Assembly (NCBI GenBank): GCA_913045415.1
Contig: CAJWPW010000056.1
Location: 1-6,983 of the forward strand
Direction of reading: 5' to 3'
DNA length: 6,983 nt
Source: an uncultured Fidelibacterota bacterium
GTDB lineage: Bacteria > Marinisomatota > Marinisomatia > Marinisomatales > UBA1611
Part shown: piece by piece, positions 1 through 6,635 of the stretch
Layout of the letters: each line of letters opens with the position of its first letter
How positions within the stretch are numbered: the first letter of the stretch is position 1
The notes under the pieces: generated by a model
What the model was told of the DNA's origin: nothing
What the model saw: the letters and a program-made list of their open reading frames with translations, nothing else
Database searches by the model: none
Program-made: the position numbers and the translations under genes

Positions 1-491
1 CGGAAGTAGAAATGAAAGAAAAGAAAGCACGTGTGGAAGATGCACTCCATGCAACACGTGCCGCTGTGGAAGAAGGAATTGTTCCCGGTGGTGGTGTGGT
101 ACTGCTTCGTTCTGTTTCTGCTTTGGATGGCGTGAAAGTTGATAAAGAACAACAAGTGGGTGTCGAAATTATGCGCCGTGCTTTGGAAGCTCCGATTCGT
201 CAGATCTGTTCAAATGCAGGTGTAGAAGCATCTATTGTCGTACAAGAAGTCCGCAAAGGGAAAGACGATTATGGGTATGATGCTCGATGCGACGAATATG
301 TAAATATGTTCGAAGCTGGTATCATCGATCCTGCAAAAGTAGCACGTGTTGCTGTTGAAAATGCTTCATCTATTGCTGGGATGATTCTGACAACCGAAGC
401 CGCAATAACAGATATACCAGAAGATGATAAAATGCCTCCAATGCCAGATCCTGGTATGGGTGGTATGGGTGGCATGGGTGGCATGATGTAA
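1..491 (+). CDS. groEL: Chaperonin GroEL (Hsp60), C-terminal part; gene enters from the left edge
   Basis: This is the end of the 60-kDa chaperonin that forms the double-ring, ATP-driven folding chamber with GroES in the cytoplasm. The reading frame is already open at base 3 (codons for EVE precede the first ATG at base 12), so the true start lies outside the window. The residues match the E. coli protein closely from about residue 385 to the end: [18 protein letters not shown], the GGG turn, the EAP.RQI helix and the YGY segment. The Asp at bases 39-41 corresponds to E. coli D398, needed for ATP hydrolysis. The stretch covers the C-terminal intermediate and equatorial domains. The protein ends in the flexible Met/Gly/Pro-rich tail ending GGMM, which lies inside the cavity in known GroELs. 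Without gaps the full protein would be close to the usual 545-550 residues. A strong terminator follows, so this is the last gene of its transcript; groES may lie upstream but is not visible. Confidence 0.98.
   Translation, partial: EVEMKEKKARVEDALHATRAAVEEGIVPGGGVVLLRSVSALDGVKVDKEQQVGVEIMRRALEAPIRQICSNAGVEASIVVQEVRKGKDDYGYDARCDEYVNMFEAGIIDPAKVARVAVENASSIAGMILTTEAAITDIPEDDKMPPMPDPGMGGMGGMGGMM
453..488 (+). repeat. Four-unit 9-bp tandem repeat encoding the GroEL GGM tail
   Basis: Four imperfect copies of a 9-base unit (GGTATGGGT, GGTATGGGT, GGCATGGGT, GGCATGATG) run in frame up to the groEL stop and encode G-M-G units. Such Gly-Gly-Met tails are typical of GroEL. Because the unit is a multiple of three, copy-number changes would alter tail length without shifting the frame. 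Confidence 0.9.
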
Positions 492-497
492 CCCACG

Positions 498-512
498 TCA
501 GATTCTATCTGA
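498..512 (+). other. Small 6-bp inverted repeat after the groEL stop
   Basis: TCAGAT and ATCTGA form a perfect 6-bp stem around a 3-base loop (TCT), seven bases after the groEL stop and just before the main terminator. It has no T-run of its own. It could be a minor 3'-end structure or chance; no function is visible. Confidence 0.35.
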
Positions 513-517
513 TTATT

Positions 518-563
518 AAAAAGCCCCTAATCCTGAGTTTGTTGAAGGAAGGGGCTTTTTTTT
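518..563 (+). terminator. Intrinsic terminator of groEL
   Basis: AAAAAGCCCC (518-527) pairs perfectly with GGGGCTTTTT (551-560), and the T-run continues to 563. An outer T528-A550 pair, a two-base bulge and an inner TCCT/AGGA stem (531-534 with 546-549) can extend the hairpin around an 11-base loop. A GC core, an A-tract before it and eight T after it form a classic rho-independent terminator 26 bases beyond the groEL stop. The A-tract on the left means the reverse strand also ends in a T-run, so it could work in both directions, although no - strand gene is seen entering it. Confidence 0.88.
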
Positions 564-570
564 ATATAAA
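542..570 (+). promoter_or_regulatory. Candidate sigma-70-type promoter for polA, overlapping the terminator
   Basis: TTGAAG (542-547, 4 of 6 to TTGACA) and TATAAA (565-570, 5 of 6 to TATAAT) are separated by exactly 17 bases. Transcription would start near base 577, which leaves a short leader before the ATG at 615. The -35 box lies in the loop and inner stem of the groEL terminator. This rests on consensus matching only; if the host uses a Bacteroidota-type sigma factor, the real elements could differ. Confidence 0.35.
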
Positions 571-614
571 ATGTGAGTGGTACAGGAGAGAAGAGTACCG
601 TAATTTTTTCGCTT

Positions 615-3341
615 ATGTCTTCTAATAAAACTAACCGGAAACGCTTTTTTATACTGGATGGATATGCACTTCTTTATCGCGCTCATTTTGGGTTGATTAG
701 AAATCCACTCATTACCAGTTATGGACTTCATACCAGCGCACTCTTTGGTTTTGTAAATCAAGTGCTGAAAATAATCAAATCTGAAAATCCTGATTATATT
801 GCCTGTGCCTTCGATTCCAAAGAAAAAACCTTTCGCCATGATATGTACAAGGAGTACAAAGCAAACCGTTCACCCATGCCTGACGAAATGCAACTTCAAT
901 TGCCCCATCTTTGGGAAATGTTGGAAGCCATGAATCTACCCGTTTTGAAAAAGCCAGGTGTGGAAGCAGATGATATCATCGGTACATTGGCGGTCCAGGC
1001 AGAAGAAGAAGGGTTAGATACCTTTATTGTGAGTGGTGATAAAGACTTTATGCAACTCATTAATAACCATATTTTTATGTTTGCACCTGGAACTCGGAAA
1101 ACACCTCATCCCATTATATATAATTCTGCTAAGGTAGAAGAGAAATGGGGCGTACCACCCAATAAGATCATCGATCTTTTGGGACTCATGGGCGACAGTT
1201 CTGATAATGTGCCCGGTGTGGCAGGGGTGGGAGAAAAAACAGCAGTAAAACTAATCAAAACCTATGGATCATTAGAAGGCGCGTTAGAGAATGCAGATAA
1301 AGTCACCAATAAACGAGCTCACAATGGTTTAAAAGATGGTGTTGAAATTGCCATATTAAGTAAAGAATTGGTTACAATTCTCACTGATGTGGAACTATCC
1401 TGTAGTGTGGGTGAATTAGAGAAACGGGATATAAATATCGATGCATGTACTGACAAATTCACTGAATTGGAATTTTATGCCCTCTTAAAACAATTGGTCG
1501 CTGAATCCAATGTTGAAGTGAAGATAAAAAAGGAGAATGTAGAGAAGAATTATAATACAATCATTACTGAAAAGAGTTTAAACGATCTTGTAAAATCTTT
1601 GAAAATATCTAAATGGTTTTCCTTTGCTGTTGAAACAACGTTAATACACGCTATGAAGGCAGATATTGTTGGATTGAGTTTTTCAAATAAAGCAGATTCC
1701 GGCTGGTATATACCAATCCAATATTTGGAGAAAGAAAAAAATAATTTTGGAGAAAATGACCTGGAAATTGTTCTAGAAAAATTGAAACCTATCCTTGAAG
1801 ATGACTCAATCTATAAAACTGGACAAAATATCAAATATGATTCATTGATTCTCAAGCGATGTGGTGTAACGGTAAAAGGGATTGAATTTGACACTATGAT
1901 TGCCGCTCATTTACTGAATCCGGCTGCCCGATCAACAAAGTTAGACACCTTGAGTCTCGAACATCTCAATTATGAAATGGTGCCAATTGAAGAGCTGATT
2001 GGTAAGGGGCGTAACCAGATCACAATAGACCAGGTGCCTTTAGAAAAATTAGCATTTTCTTCGATAGAGGATGCAGATATTGCATTTCAGCTCACTGAAT
2101 TGTTTAAAACCAGATTGAAAGAAGCAGAACTCTATGAGTTCTTTTCCACTATTGAAGTACCCTTGATCCCTATTCTTCTTGAAATGGAATACGAAGGTAC
2201 ATTTGTGGATCTGGACTTTTTAAAGGAGATGTCAGATGATTTAGGAAAAAAATTGGATGCACTTATATCCGATATTCATCGGTTAGCAGGAACAGAATTC
2301 AATATTAATTCTACTCAGCAGTTGGCGAATATTCTTTTTGATATTTTGGAATTACCCCAGATCAAGAAACGAAGTACAGCAGAAATAGTTTTACAACAAT
2401 TAAAAAATCAACATGAATTGCCAAGACATATCTTAGAATACCGGAAATACAATAAACTAAAAAACACTTATGTGGATGCACTACCAGAATTAGTGAATGA
2501 TGAAACAGGAAGGATTCATTCAACATTTAACCAAACCATAGCTGCAACGGGACGGTTGTCTAGTACAAACCCAAATTTCCAAAATATTCCAATCAAAAAA
2601 GAAGAGGGTCGGGAAATTCGGAAAGCATTTAGAGCAAAAACATCTGGTTGGAAAATATTTTCAGCAGATTATTCCCAAGTAGAACTTCGAGTCATGGCAC
2701 ATTTAAGTCAAGATAAAGGTTTGATTCAAGCTTTTCAGAATGGAGAAGATATACACTCGCGAACAGCAAGCCATGTTTTTAATGTCCCATTAGATTCAGT
2801 TCTACCTGAAATGCGCCGAACGGCAAAAGTTGTGAATTTTGGGATCATGTATGGGGCAGGTCCCTTTCGAATCAGCCAAGAATTGGGGATACCAAGAATT
2901 GAAGCGGTTGCTATAATAGATTCTTATTTTGACCAATATTCAGGTATCAGGAATTATATAGATTCCACTTTGCAAAAAGCCCGAAATGATAAATATGTGG
3001 AAACAATGTTGGGCCGTCGTCGTCCTGTTTGGGATGCGAATTCTGACAATGGTCTTAAACGACAAGCCGCAGAAAGGATGGCTATAAATATGCCAATTCA
3101 AGGTTCGGCAGCGGAAATGATCAAATTGGCCATGTGTTCCATTCATAATGAAATAGTAGCACAAAAAATGAAGTCAAAAATGGTCCTTCAAATTCATGAT
3201 GAATTATTATTCGAATTTCCGGAATCTGAAGAAGAATTATTAATAAAATTGGTTGTGAATAAAATGGAAAATGCTATGAAGTTATCTGTTCCACTGGTTG
3301 TGGATTATGGGATTGGCGAAAATTGGTTTGAAGCACACTAA
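615..3341 (+). CDS. polA: DNA polymerase I, with altered proofreading site
   Basis: This family-A polymerase fills repair gaps and removes RNA primers from Okazaki fragments. Residues are numbered from ATG 615 (908 aa; E. coli PolA has 928). The N-terminal 5'-3' nuclease (about 8-300) shows FILDG, AFDSK.KTFRH, GVEADD, SGDKD and GDSSDNVPGVAGVGEKTA, so its metal ligands are present. The 3'-5' exonuclease-like domain (about 320-510) keeps E340, D409 (GQNIKYD) and D486 (EDAD). However, the Asp equivalent to E. coli D355 is Ala338, and the Tyr equivalent to Y497 is Ser482, so proofreading is probably weak or absent. The polymerase domain (about 510-908) is intact: motif A SADYSQVELR with D685, motif B RRTAKVVNFGIMYG with R734, K738, F742 and Y746, and motif C QIHDELLFE with H861, D862 and E863. 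An in-frame GTG at 573 would add 14 residues but lies upstream of the expected transcription start and lacks a ribosome site. The ATG also lacks a nearby Shine-Dalgarno: AGGAG at 584-588 is about 26 bases away. Two TAA stops in tandem end the gene. Confidence 0.96.
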   Translation: MSSNKTNRKRFFILDGYALLYRAHFGLIRNPLITSYGLHTSALFGFVNQVLKIIKSENPDYIACAFDSKEKTFRHDMYKEYKANRSPMPDEMQLQLPHLWEMLEAMNLPVLKKPGVEADDIIGTLAVQAEEEGLDTFIVSGDKDFMQLINNHIFMFAPGTRKTPHPIIYNSAKVEEKWGVPPNKIIDLLGLMGDSSDNVPGVAGVGEKTAVKLIKTYGSLEGALENADKVTNKRAHNGLKDGVEIAILSKELVTILTDVELSCSVGELEKRDINIDACTDKFTELEFYALLKQLVAESNVEVKIKKENVEKNYNTIITEKSLNDLVKSLKISKWFSFAVETTLIHAMKADIVGLSFSNKADSGWYIPIQYLEKEKNNFGENDLEIVLEKLKPILEDDSIYKTGQNIKYDSLILKRCGVTVKGIEFDTMIAAHLLNPAARSTKLDTLSLEHLNYEMVPIEELIGKGRNQITIDQVPLEKLAFSSIEDADIAFQLTELFKTRLKEAELYEFFSTIEVPLIPILLEMEYEGTFVDLDFLKEMSDDLGKKLDALISDIHRLAGTEFNINSTQQLANILFDILELPQIKKRSTAEIVLQQLKNQHELPRHILEYRKYNKLKNTYVDALPELVNDETGRIHSTFNQTIAATGRLSSTNPNFQNIPIKKEEGREIRKAFRAKTSGWKIFSADYSQVELRVMAHLSQDKGLIQAFQNGEDIHSRTASHVFNVPLDSVLPEMRRTAKVVNFGIMYGAGPFRISQELGIPRIEAVAIIDSYFDQYSGIRNYIDSTLQKARNDKYVETMLGRRRPVWDANSDNGLKRQAAERMAINMPIQGSAAEMIKLAMCSIHNEIVAQKMKSKMVLQIHDELLFEFPESEEELLIKLVVNKMENAMKLSVPLVVDYGIGENWFEAH

Positions 3342-3388
3342 TAAGATGGATTGTGAATTAAGATTAGATAGAGTAGTAAATAAATAAA

Positions 3389-4315
3389 ATGGAAGCAAGT
3401 ATAACACTAAAAAAAGTTGGGAAACTAGTAGGGGATAAAACGATCCTCGCTGGACTCACATTTGGTATAGAGCGAGGGAGTCTTGTTGCCATTGTTGGCG
3501 TAAATGATTCAGGGAAAACAACATTGCTGAAACTTTTATCTGGCTTTGAGAATCCCAATTTTGGTCAAGTTTTTATTCACGGATTGGATATGGATAAGCG
3601 TCGTCAGGAAACTCGTAAACTCATTGGATTTATGCCTCATGAAAATGACTTGGATCCATGGTTAACTCTTGAACAAAATATACGATTTACAGCCAATTTG
3701 TATAAAGTAAGTAAATCCACCGCATCTGCTCGTATTTTACGTTATGCAGATGCCCTGAACCTCACGCAATATTTAAATGAATTGGCTATGAATGTATCTC
3801 ACGGCACTCAGAAAAAAACGATGTTAGTTCGAGAATTGGTTCATGATCCAGATGTTTTGATCATGGATGAGCCAACGGGTTATATGGATGCAGAATCAAT
3901 TCGCCTGACATGGGATTTACTGAAGGAATTGAAAGGAAATAAAACAATTGTTTATGTGAGCAACGCGTTGGTTGAGATCGAACAAGCACATGATCGAATT
4001 CTGGTTTTTCATGAAGGGCAAATTCTCATGGATGGACATTTGGATAAATTGTTGGAAAGCACCTTAGACTATCATCAATTTCAGATAGAATTTGAAAATT
4101 TATCCAAAGAATTGTATAAAAAATTGGCTAATGTGGCGACGGTTGTCTCCCCAAATCGATTAGATAATATTTTTCACTTTTATGGACGAACTCGGAATGT
4201 ATTCTTTGATGTGATACGTACAGCATCTGATGAACTAATGATTGACTTGAATGTAAAGAAATTAGGTCTACGGGATTTACTGGATTCCGAATTTGCCGGA
4301 CGAGGATTGGATTGA
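3389..4315 (+). CDS. ABC-2 type transporter ATP-binding protein, divergent motifs
   Basis: This is the cytoplasmic ATPase of a probable ABC exporter; the next gene encodes its membrane partner. It has 308 residues. The nucleotide-binding domain (about 1-220) has Walker A GVNDSGKTT (37-45; K43) and Walker B VLIMDEPTG (156-164) with D160 and the catalytic E161. Other motifs depart from consensus: the Q-loop Gln is His84, the LSGGQ signature reads VSHGTQ (136-141), the D-loop is YMD, and the switch His is Asn192 in VYVSNALVEIE. Residues 225-308 form a C-terminal extension of the type often seen in ABC-2 ATPases (DrrA/CcmA-like), ending in a GLRDLLDSEFAGRGL element comparable to the usual SLEDVF segment. 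The ATG follows a 47-base gap after polA that is AT-rich and has no clear Shine-Dalgarno. A weak promoter-like pair in that gap (TTGTGA 3351-3356, TAGTAA 3374-3379) is too poor to call. The cargo cannot be inferred. Confidence 0.9.
   Translation: MEASITLKKVGKLVGDKTILAGLTFGIERGSLVAIVGVNDSGKTTLLKLLSGFENPNFGQVFIHGLDMDKRRQETRKLIGFMPHENDLDPWLTLEQNIRFTANLYKVSKSTASARILRYADALNLTQYLNELAMNVSHGTQKKTMLVRELVHDPDVLIMDEPTGYMDAESIRLTWDLLKELKGNKTIVYVSNALVEIEQAHDRILVFHEGQILMDGHLDKLLESTLDYHQFQIEFENLSKELYKKLANVATVVSPNRLDNIFHFYGRTRNVFFDVIRTASDELMIDLNVKKLGLRDLLDSEFAGRGLD
4302..4306 (+). promoter_or_regulatory. Shine-Dalgarno site that sets the TTG start of the permease
   Basis: GAGGA ends five bases before the TTG at 4312 and lies inside the end of the ATPase gene. 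The next in-frame ATG (4330) is 23 bases away, too far for this site to serve. The site therefore favours the TTG. Confidence 0.5.
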
Positions 4316-5061
4316 TTTACGCACTATTCATGCGTCGAATCTGGTCGTGGAAAAACCGCTTAGTTCCGAGCTTGCTATTATTGCTTACTCTGCCTGTTAT
4401 ACTTTATGTATTGGTAGGCCTTTCATTGAATAATATCATGAGGAATAGTTTATCGGGCATACCTTTCGAACTTTGGGTCATTCCCGGTTTCATTTTTATC
4501 ATTTCATCTATGGGATTGATTCCTCTAATCTATCGGGATTTCTTTGACCTTAGGGTTCACCGTAAAGTCCTCGCCCATGTGGTACTCGCTCCTTACCGGA
4601 AACGCATGGTGATCTTTGGATATCTCATCATTTCAGGAATTGAAGCCATAATTCTTGGCGTAATCTCAATATGTATTTTTTCAGCGATATCTTCCTTTCC
4701 ATTATCTGTGATTGAAACACTTTTCATGATAGTTTGTCTTGGGTTGTACTTATTGCTCCTTGGAAATTTATTAATCAGTATGGGGTTATTAATTGATACG
4801 GTGACAACATTTTCTATGATGACTTTCATCACATTCATTTTTATTTTATTCGGAAATGGTTTTATCATTGAATTTGGTTTTTTTCCAACTGGGATCGACT
4901 CATTTTTAAAATGGCAACCCATTTCTATCCCGTTCCAGGCATTTCAATTGTTTATAAATACCAAATTCATTGATTGGCAAATGCTAGCTTATCCTTTGGT
5001 TTTAGTTTTATTTTGGGTGATTGCTAATACTAAAATTCTAAAATGGAAGTTACGCCATTGA
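4312..5061 (+). CDS. ABC-2 type transporter permease
   Basis: This integral membrane protein of 249 residues is the probable partner of the upstream ATPase. About six hydrophobic segments are visible (roughly 18-38, 53-73, 98-125, 133-160, 165-190 and 224-240), as expected for an ABC-2 membrane subunit. The charged stretch FFDLRVHRKVLAHVVLAPYRKR (76-98) between segments 2 and 3 resembles the family's conserved cytoplasmic loop, usually R..GTLE.LL..P, which contacts the ATPase. The start is TTG at 4312: it overlaps the ATPase stop as TTGA, has GAGGA five bases upstream, and suggests coupled translation. ATG 4330 would remove six residues and leave the first membrane segment intact, so it remains possible. 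One ATPase and one permease gene imply that each subunit dimerises. The substrate is unknown; nearby genes do not reveal it. Confidence 0.85.
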   Translation: MIYALFMRRIWSWKNRLVPSLLLLLTLPVILYVLVGLSLNNIMRNSLSGIPFELWVIPGFIFIISSMGLIPLIYRDFFDLRVHRKVLAHVVLAPYRKRMVIFGYLIISGIEAIILGVISICIFSAISSFPLSVIETLFMIVCLGLYLLLLGNLLISMGLLIDTVTTFSMMTFITFIFILFGNGFIIEFGFFPTGIDSFLKWQPISIPFQAFQLFINTKFIDWQMLAYPLVLVLFWVIANTKILKWKLRH

Positions 5062-5522
5062 TTGCTTATTTATCTGGCGGTATGGAAAATGCTCAAAATG
5101 AAGGTGCGGATTGGCGTAGTGACATAACAAATTGGTTAAAGGGAAACCTTGGGCATGACACGATTGATCCAGTACTTGAATCGAAAAAATTAGTTCTAGC
5201 TCATGGTGCGGAAGAATATCAAGGCTGGAAAACAACTAATCAAGAAAAATACAAGGCATTCATTCGATTATTTATTAATCAAGATCTTCGTGCGGTCACC
5301 GGGAGAGTGGACTATTTAATTGTCCTCTGGGATGAAAGTACATTATACGGCGGCGGGACCCATGGTGAAGTCACCATGGCATATTGGGTGGATAAACCAA
5401 TATTTTTGGTAAATAAACTTCCGAAAGAAAAATTAAGCGGATGGATCTCATCCTGCTCAACTGAAGTTTTTGAATCATTTGATGAATTAAAGAAAGCGCT
5501 GCTTACAGAATTCCAGTCATGA
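5043..5522 (+). CDS. Nucleoside 2-deoxyribosyltransferase-like protein
   Basis: This 159-residue cytoplasmic protein resembles the nucleoside 2-deoxyribosyltransferase fold (related to DUF4406 and SLOG-type nucleotide-binding domains). It opens with a beta strand and glycine loop, IAYLSGGM (7-14), equivalent to the Y.AGPM of the family. The later strand VDYLIVLWDE (89-98) leads into GGGTHGEVTMAYWVDKPIFLV, which matches the family pattern GT..E.G.A....KP. Glu109 there is the candidate catalytic nucleophile and Asp81 a candidate active-site acid. Known members swap bases between deoxynucleosides or hydrolyse deoxynucleotides; the substrate here cannot be told. ATG 5043 is required because the next ATG (5082) would cut off the first strand. 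It overlaps the permease end by 19 bases, has no clear Shine-Dalgarno, and its stop overlaps the alr start, so it sits inside an operon. Confidence 0.72.
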   Translation: MEVTPLIAYLSGGMENAQNEGADWRSDITNWLKGNLGHDTIDPVLESKKLVLAHGAEEYQGWKTTNQEKYKAFIRLFINQDLRAVTGRVDYLIVLWDESTLYGGGTHGEVTMAYWVDKPIFLVNKLPKEKLSGWISSCSTEVFESFDELKKALLTEFQS

Positions 5523-6631
5523 CTTCCATCAGCCCAAAAGCATACATTCACGCGGACAGGCTCAAACAAAACCTATGGAATATCCGTCGTCATATAGGAG
5601 ACAGAAAACTAGTGTGCGTGGTGAAGGCTAATGGCTATGGTCATGGCGCCTTAGAAATATCTAAAGTTCTCTCAAAAGAACCGGGAATTATCTTTGCAGT
5701 TTTTGCATTTGAAGAAGCCATTGAACTCCGGGATAATGGAATTGATAATGAGATACTGATTTTTTCTCGGATCCAGCCCGAATTAATTTCAAAGGCAAGT
5801 GAATTAAACTTTACCTTGAACGCATGTGCAATGGCCGATTTGAAAGCATTATCAGATTTCCATGTTAAAACAGGAACTTGCCCGACATTTCATCTTAAGT
5901 TTGATACAGGAATGACACGATTGGGATTTGATGCGTCGGAAGCCCATACAGTTTTTACTTTTATCGTTGATAATCATTTGAATCCGGAAGGAATTTATTC
6001 TCATTTTGCAACGGCAGATGAAGGTGATCTTTCATATGCAGAATTCCAACTGGGACAATTTAATGCAATTGTTGAAAAAGGTAAAAATACAGGGATTAAT
6101 TTCAAATATGTTCATTGTTCCAATAGTGGTGCAATCCTGAATCTGCCAAATGCATATTTCAATATGATTCGAGTTGGAATGCTCATGTACGGTGTGTTGC
6201 CTTCGGATGAAGTTTCCATGGATATTAGTGTAGAGCCCGTTATGAGTTTTTGTGGCCAAATTGTGAATGTTCGAAAGGTTTCGGCTGGAACACAGGTGAG
6301 TTATGGCGGTGTATTCACTACAGAAGAAGAAACAAATATTGCTGTGGTTCAAGCCGGGTTTGCTGATGGTTTTCCAAGGGCTTGGTATGAGAAAGGGTTC
6401 GTGGGGTATAAAGGTCAGACATATAAAATAGCTGGCAGGGTTTGTATGGATCAATTCATGGTTGATTTTGGTGATGTGGAGCCAGACGAAGGGGAAGAAG
6501 TTTTATTTTTTGGAAAGAAGGATGGTAATGAAATAGCGGTGGAAACTATTGCGAGGGAGATTAACACAACAACCTATGTGTTACTTACTGCAATTCACGG
6601 ACGAACAGAAAGAATTGTAATCAATAACTGA
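5519..6631 (+). CDS. alr: Alanine racemase (PLP-dependent)
   Basis: Alr interconverts L- and D-alanine in the cytoplasm and supplies D-Ala for peptidoglycan. The 370 residues are a normal length. The N-terminal TIM barrel carries VVKANGYGHG with the PLP lysine K36 and Y40, HLKFDTGMTRLG with K127 and R134, SHFATADEGD with H162, and IRVGMLMYG with R218. The C-terminal beta domain carries VSYGG with the second catalytic base Y262, GFADGFPR, and GRVCMDQFM (307-314). The final conserved segment is less typical: NTTTYVLLTAIHGRTERI keeps Tyr353 but has Val where many Alr proteins have Glu (YE.L) and RTER for the usual RVPR. The ATG overlaps the previous stop as ATGA, which indicates translational coupling, and there is no separate Shine-Dalgarno. 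This is the last gene of the four-gene cluster and ends four bases from a convergent gene. Confidence 0.96.
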   Translation: MTSISPKAYIHADRLKQNLWNIRRHIGDRKLVCVVKANGYGHGALEISKVLSKEPGIIFAVFAFEEAIELRDNGIDNEILIFSRIQPELISKASELNFTLNACAMADLKALSDFHVKTGTCPTFHLKFDTGMTRLGFDASEAHTVFTFIVDNHLNPEGIYSHFATADEGDLSYAEFQLGQFNAIVEKGKNTGINFKYVHCSNSGAILNLPNAYFNMIRVGMLMYGVLPSDEVSMDISVEPVMSFCGQIVNVRKVSAGTQVSYGGVFTTEEETNIAVVQAGFADGFPRAWYEKGFVGYKGQTYKIAGRVCMDQFMVDFGDVEPDEGEEVLFFGKKDGNEIAVETIAREINTTTYVLLTAIHGRTERIVINN

Positions 6632-6635
6632 TTAC
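6617..6635. terminator. Weak inverted repeat between convergent genes, possible bidirectional terminator
   Basis: GTAATCA (6617-6623) and TGATTAC (6629-6635) form a perfect 7-bp stem with a 5-base loop, covering the last codons and stop of alr and ending one base before the opposing stop. It is AT-rich and lacks an adjacent T-run on the + strand, although a pyrimidine-rich stretch (TTTTCTTTT) occurs at 6647-6655. The right arm can also pair with TAATCA at 6637-6642. It may help end transcription or be incidental. Confidence 0.3.

Noticed and set aside
12..491. A 159-residue gene starting at the ATG at base 12
   Set aside because: The frame is open upstream and encodes GroEL residues there; this ATG is an internal Met of GroEL, so the gene is partial, not short.
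269..496. Reverse-strand reading frame rich in Pro, Met and Ile
   Set aside because: It is the antisense of the GroEL GGM tail; its proline pattern simply mirrors the Gly-Met repeat.
573..614. GTG at 573 as the polA start, adding 14 residues
   Set aside because: No ribosome site stands before it, it sits next to the terminator T-run and ahead of the predicted transcription start, and the added residues do not resemble a PolA N-terminus. It is not fully excluded.
516..839. Reverse-strand 107-residue reading frame opposite the start of polA
   Set aside because: It runs through the terminator hairpin and antisense to conserved PolA codons, with no domain or coding pattern of its own.
3342..3388. 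Promoter between polA and the ABC ATPase (TTGTGA 3351, TAGTAA 3374)
   Set aside because: The -10 box matches only 3 of 6 and the gap is AT-rich, so such pairs arise by chance; readthrough from polA is equally possible.
634..4605. The 11-base string ACCGGAAACGC at both 634-644 and 4595-4605
   Set aside because: Several repeated 11-mers are expected by chance in about 7 kb, and both copies encode Arg-Lys-Arg in unrelated proteins.
2940..6454. Other reverse-strand frames (2940-3164, 3364-3558, 4593-4922, 5050-5235, 5312-5569, 6032-6454)
   Set aside because: Each lies opposite a well-supported gene, has no recognisable motif, and reads as low-complexity antisense sequence.
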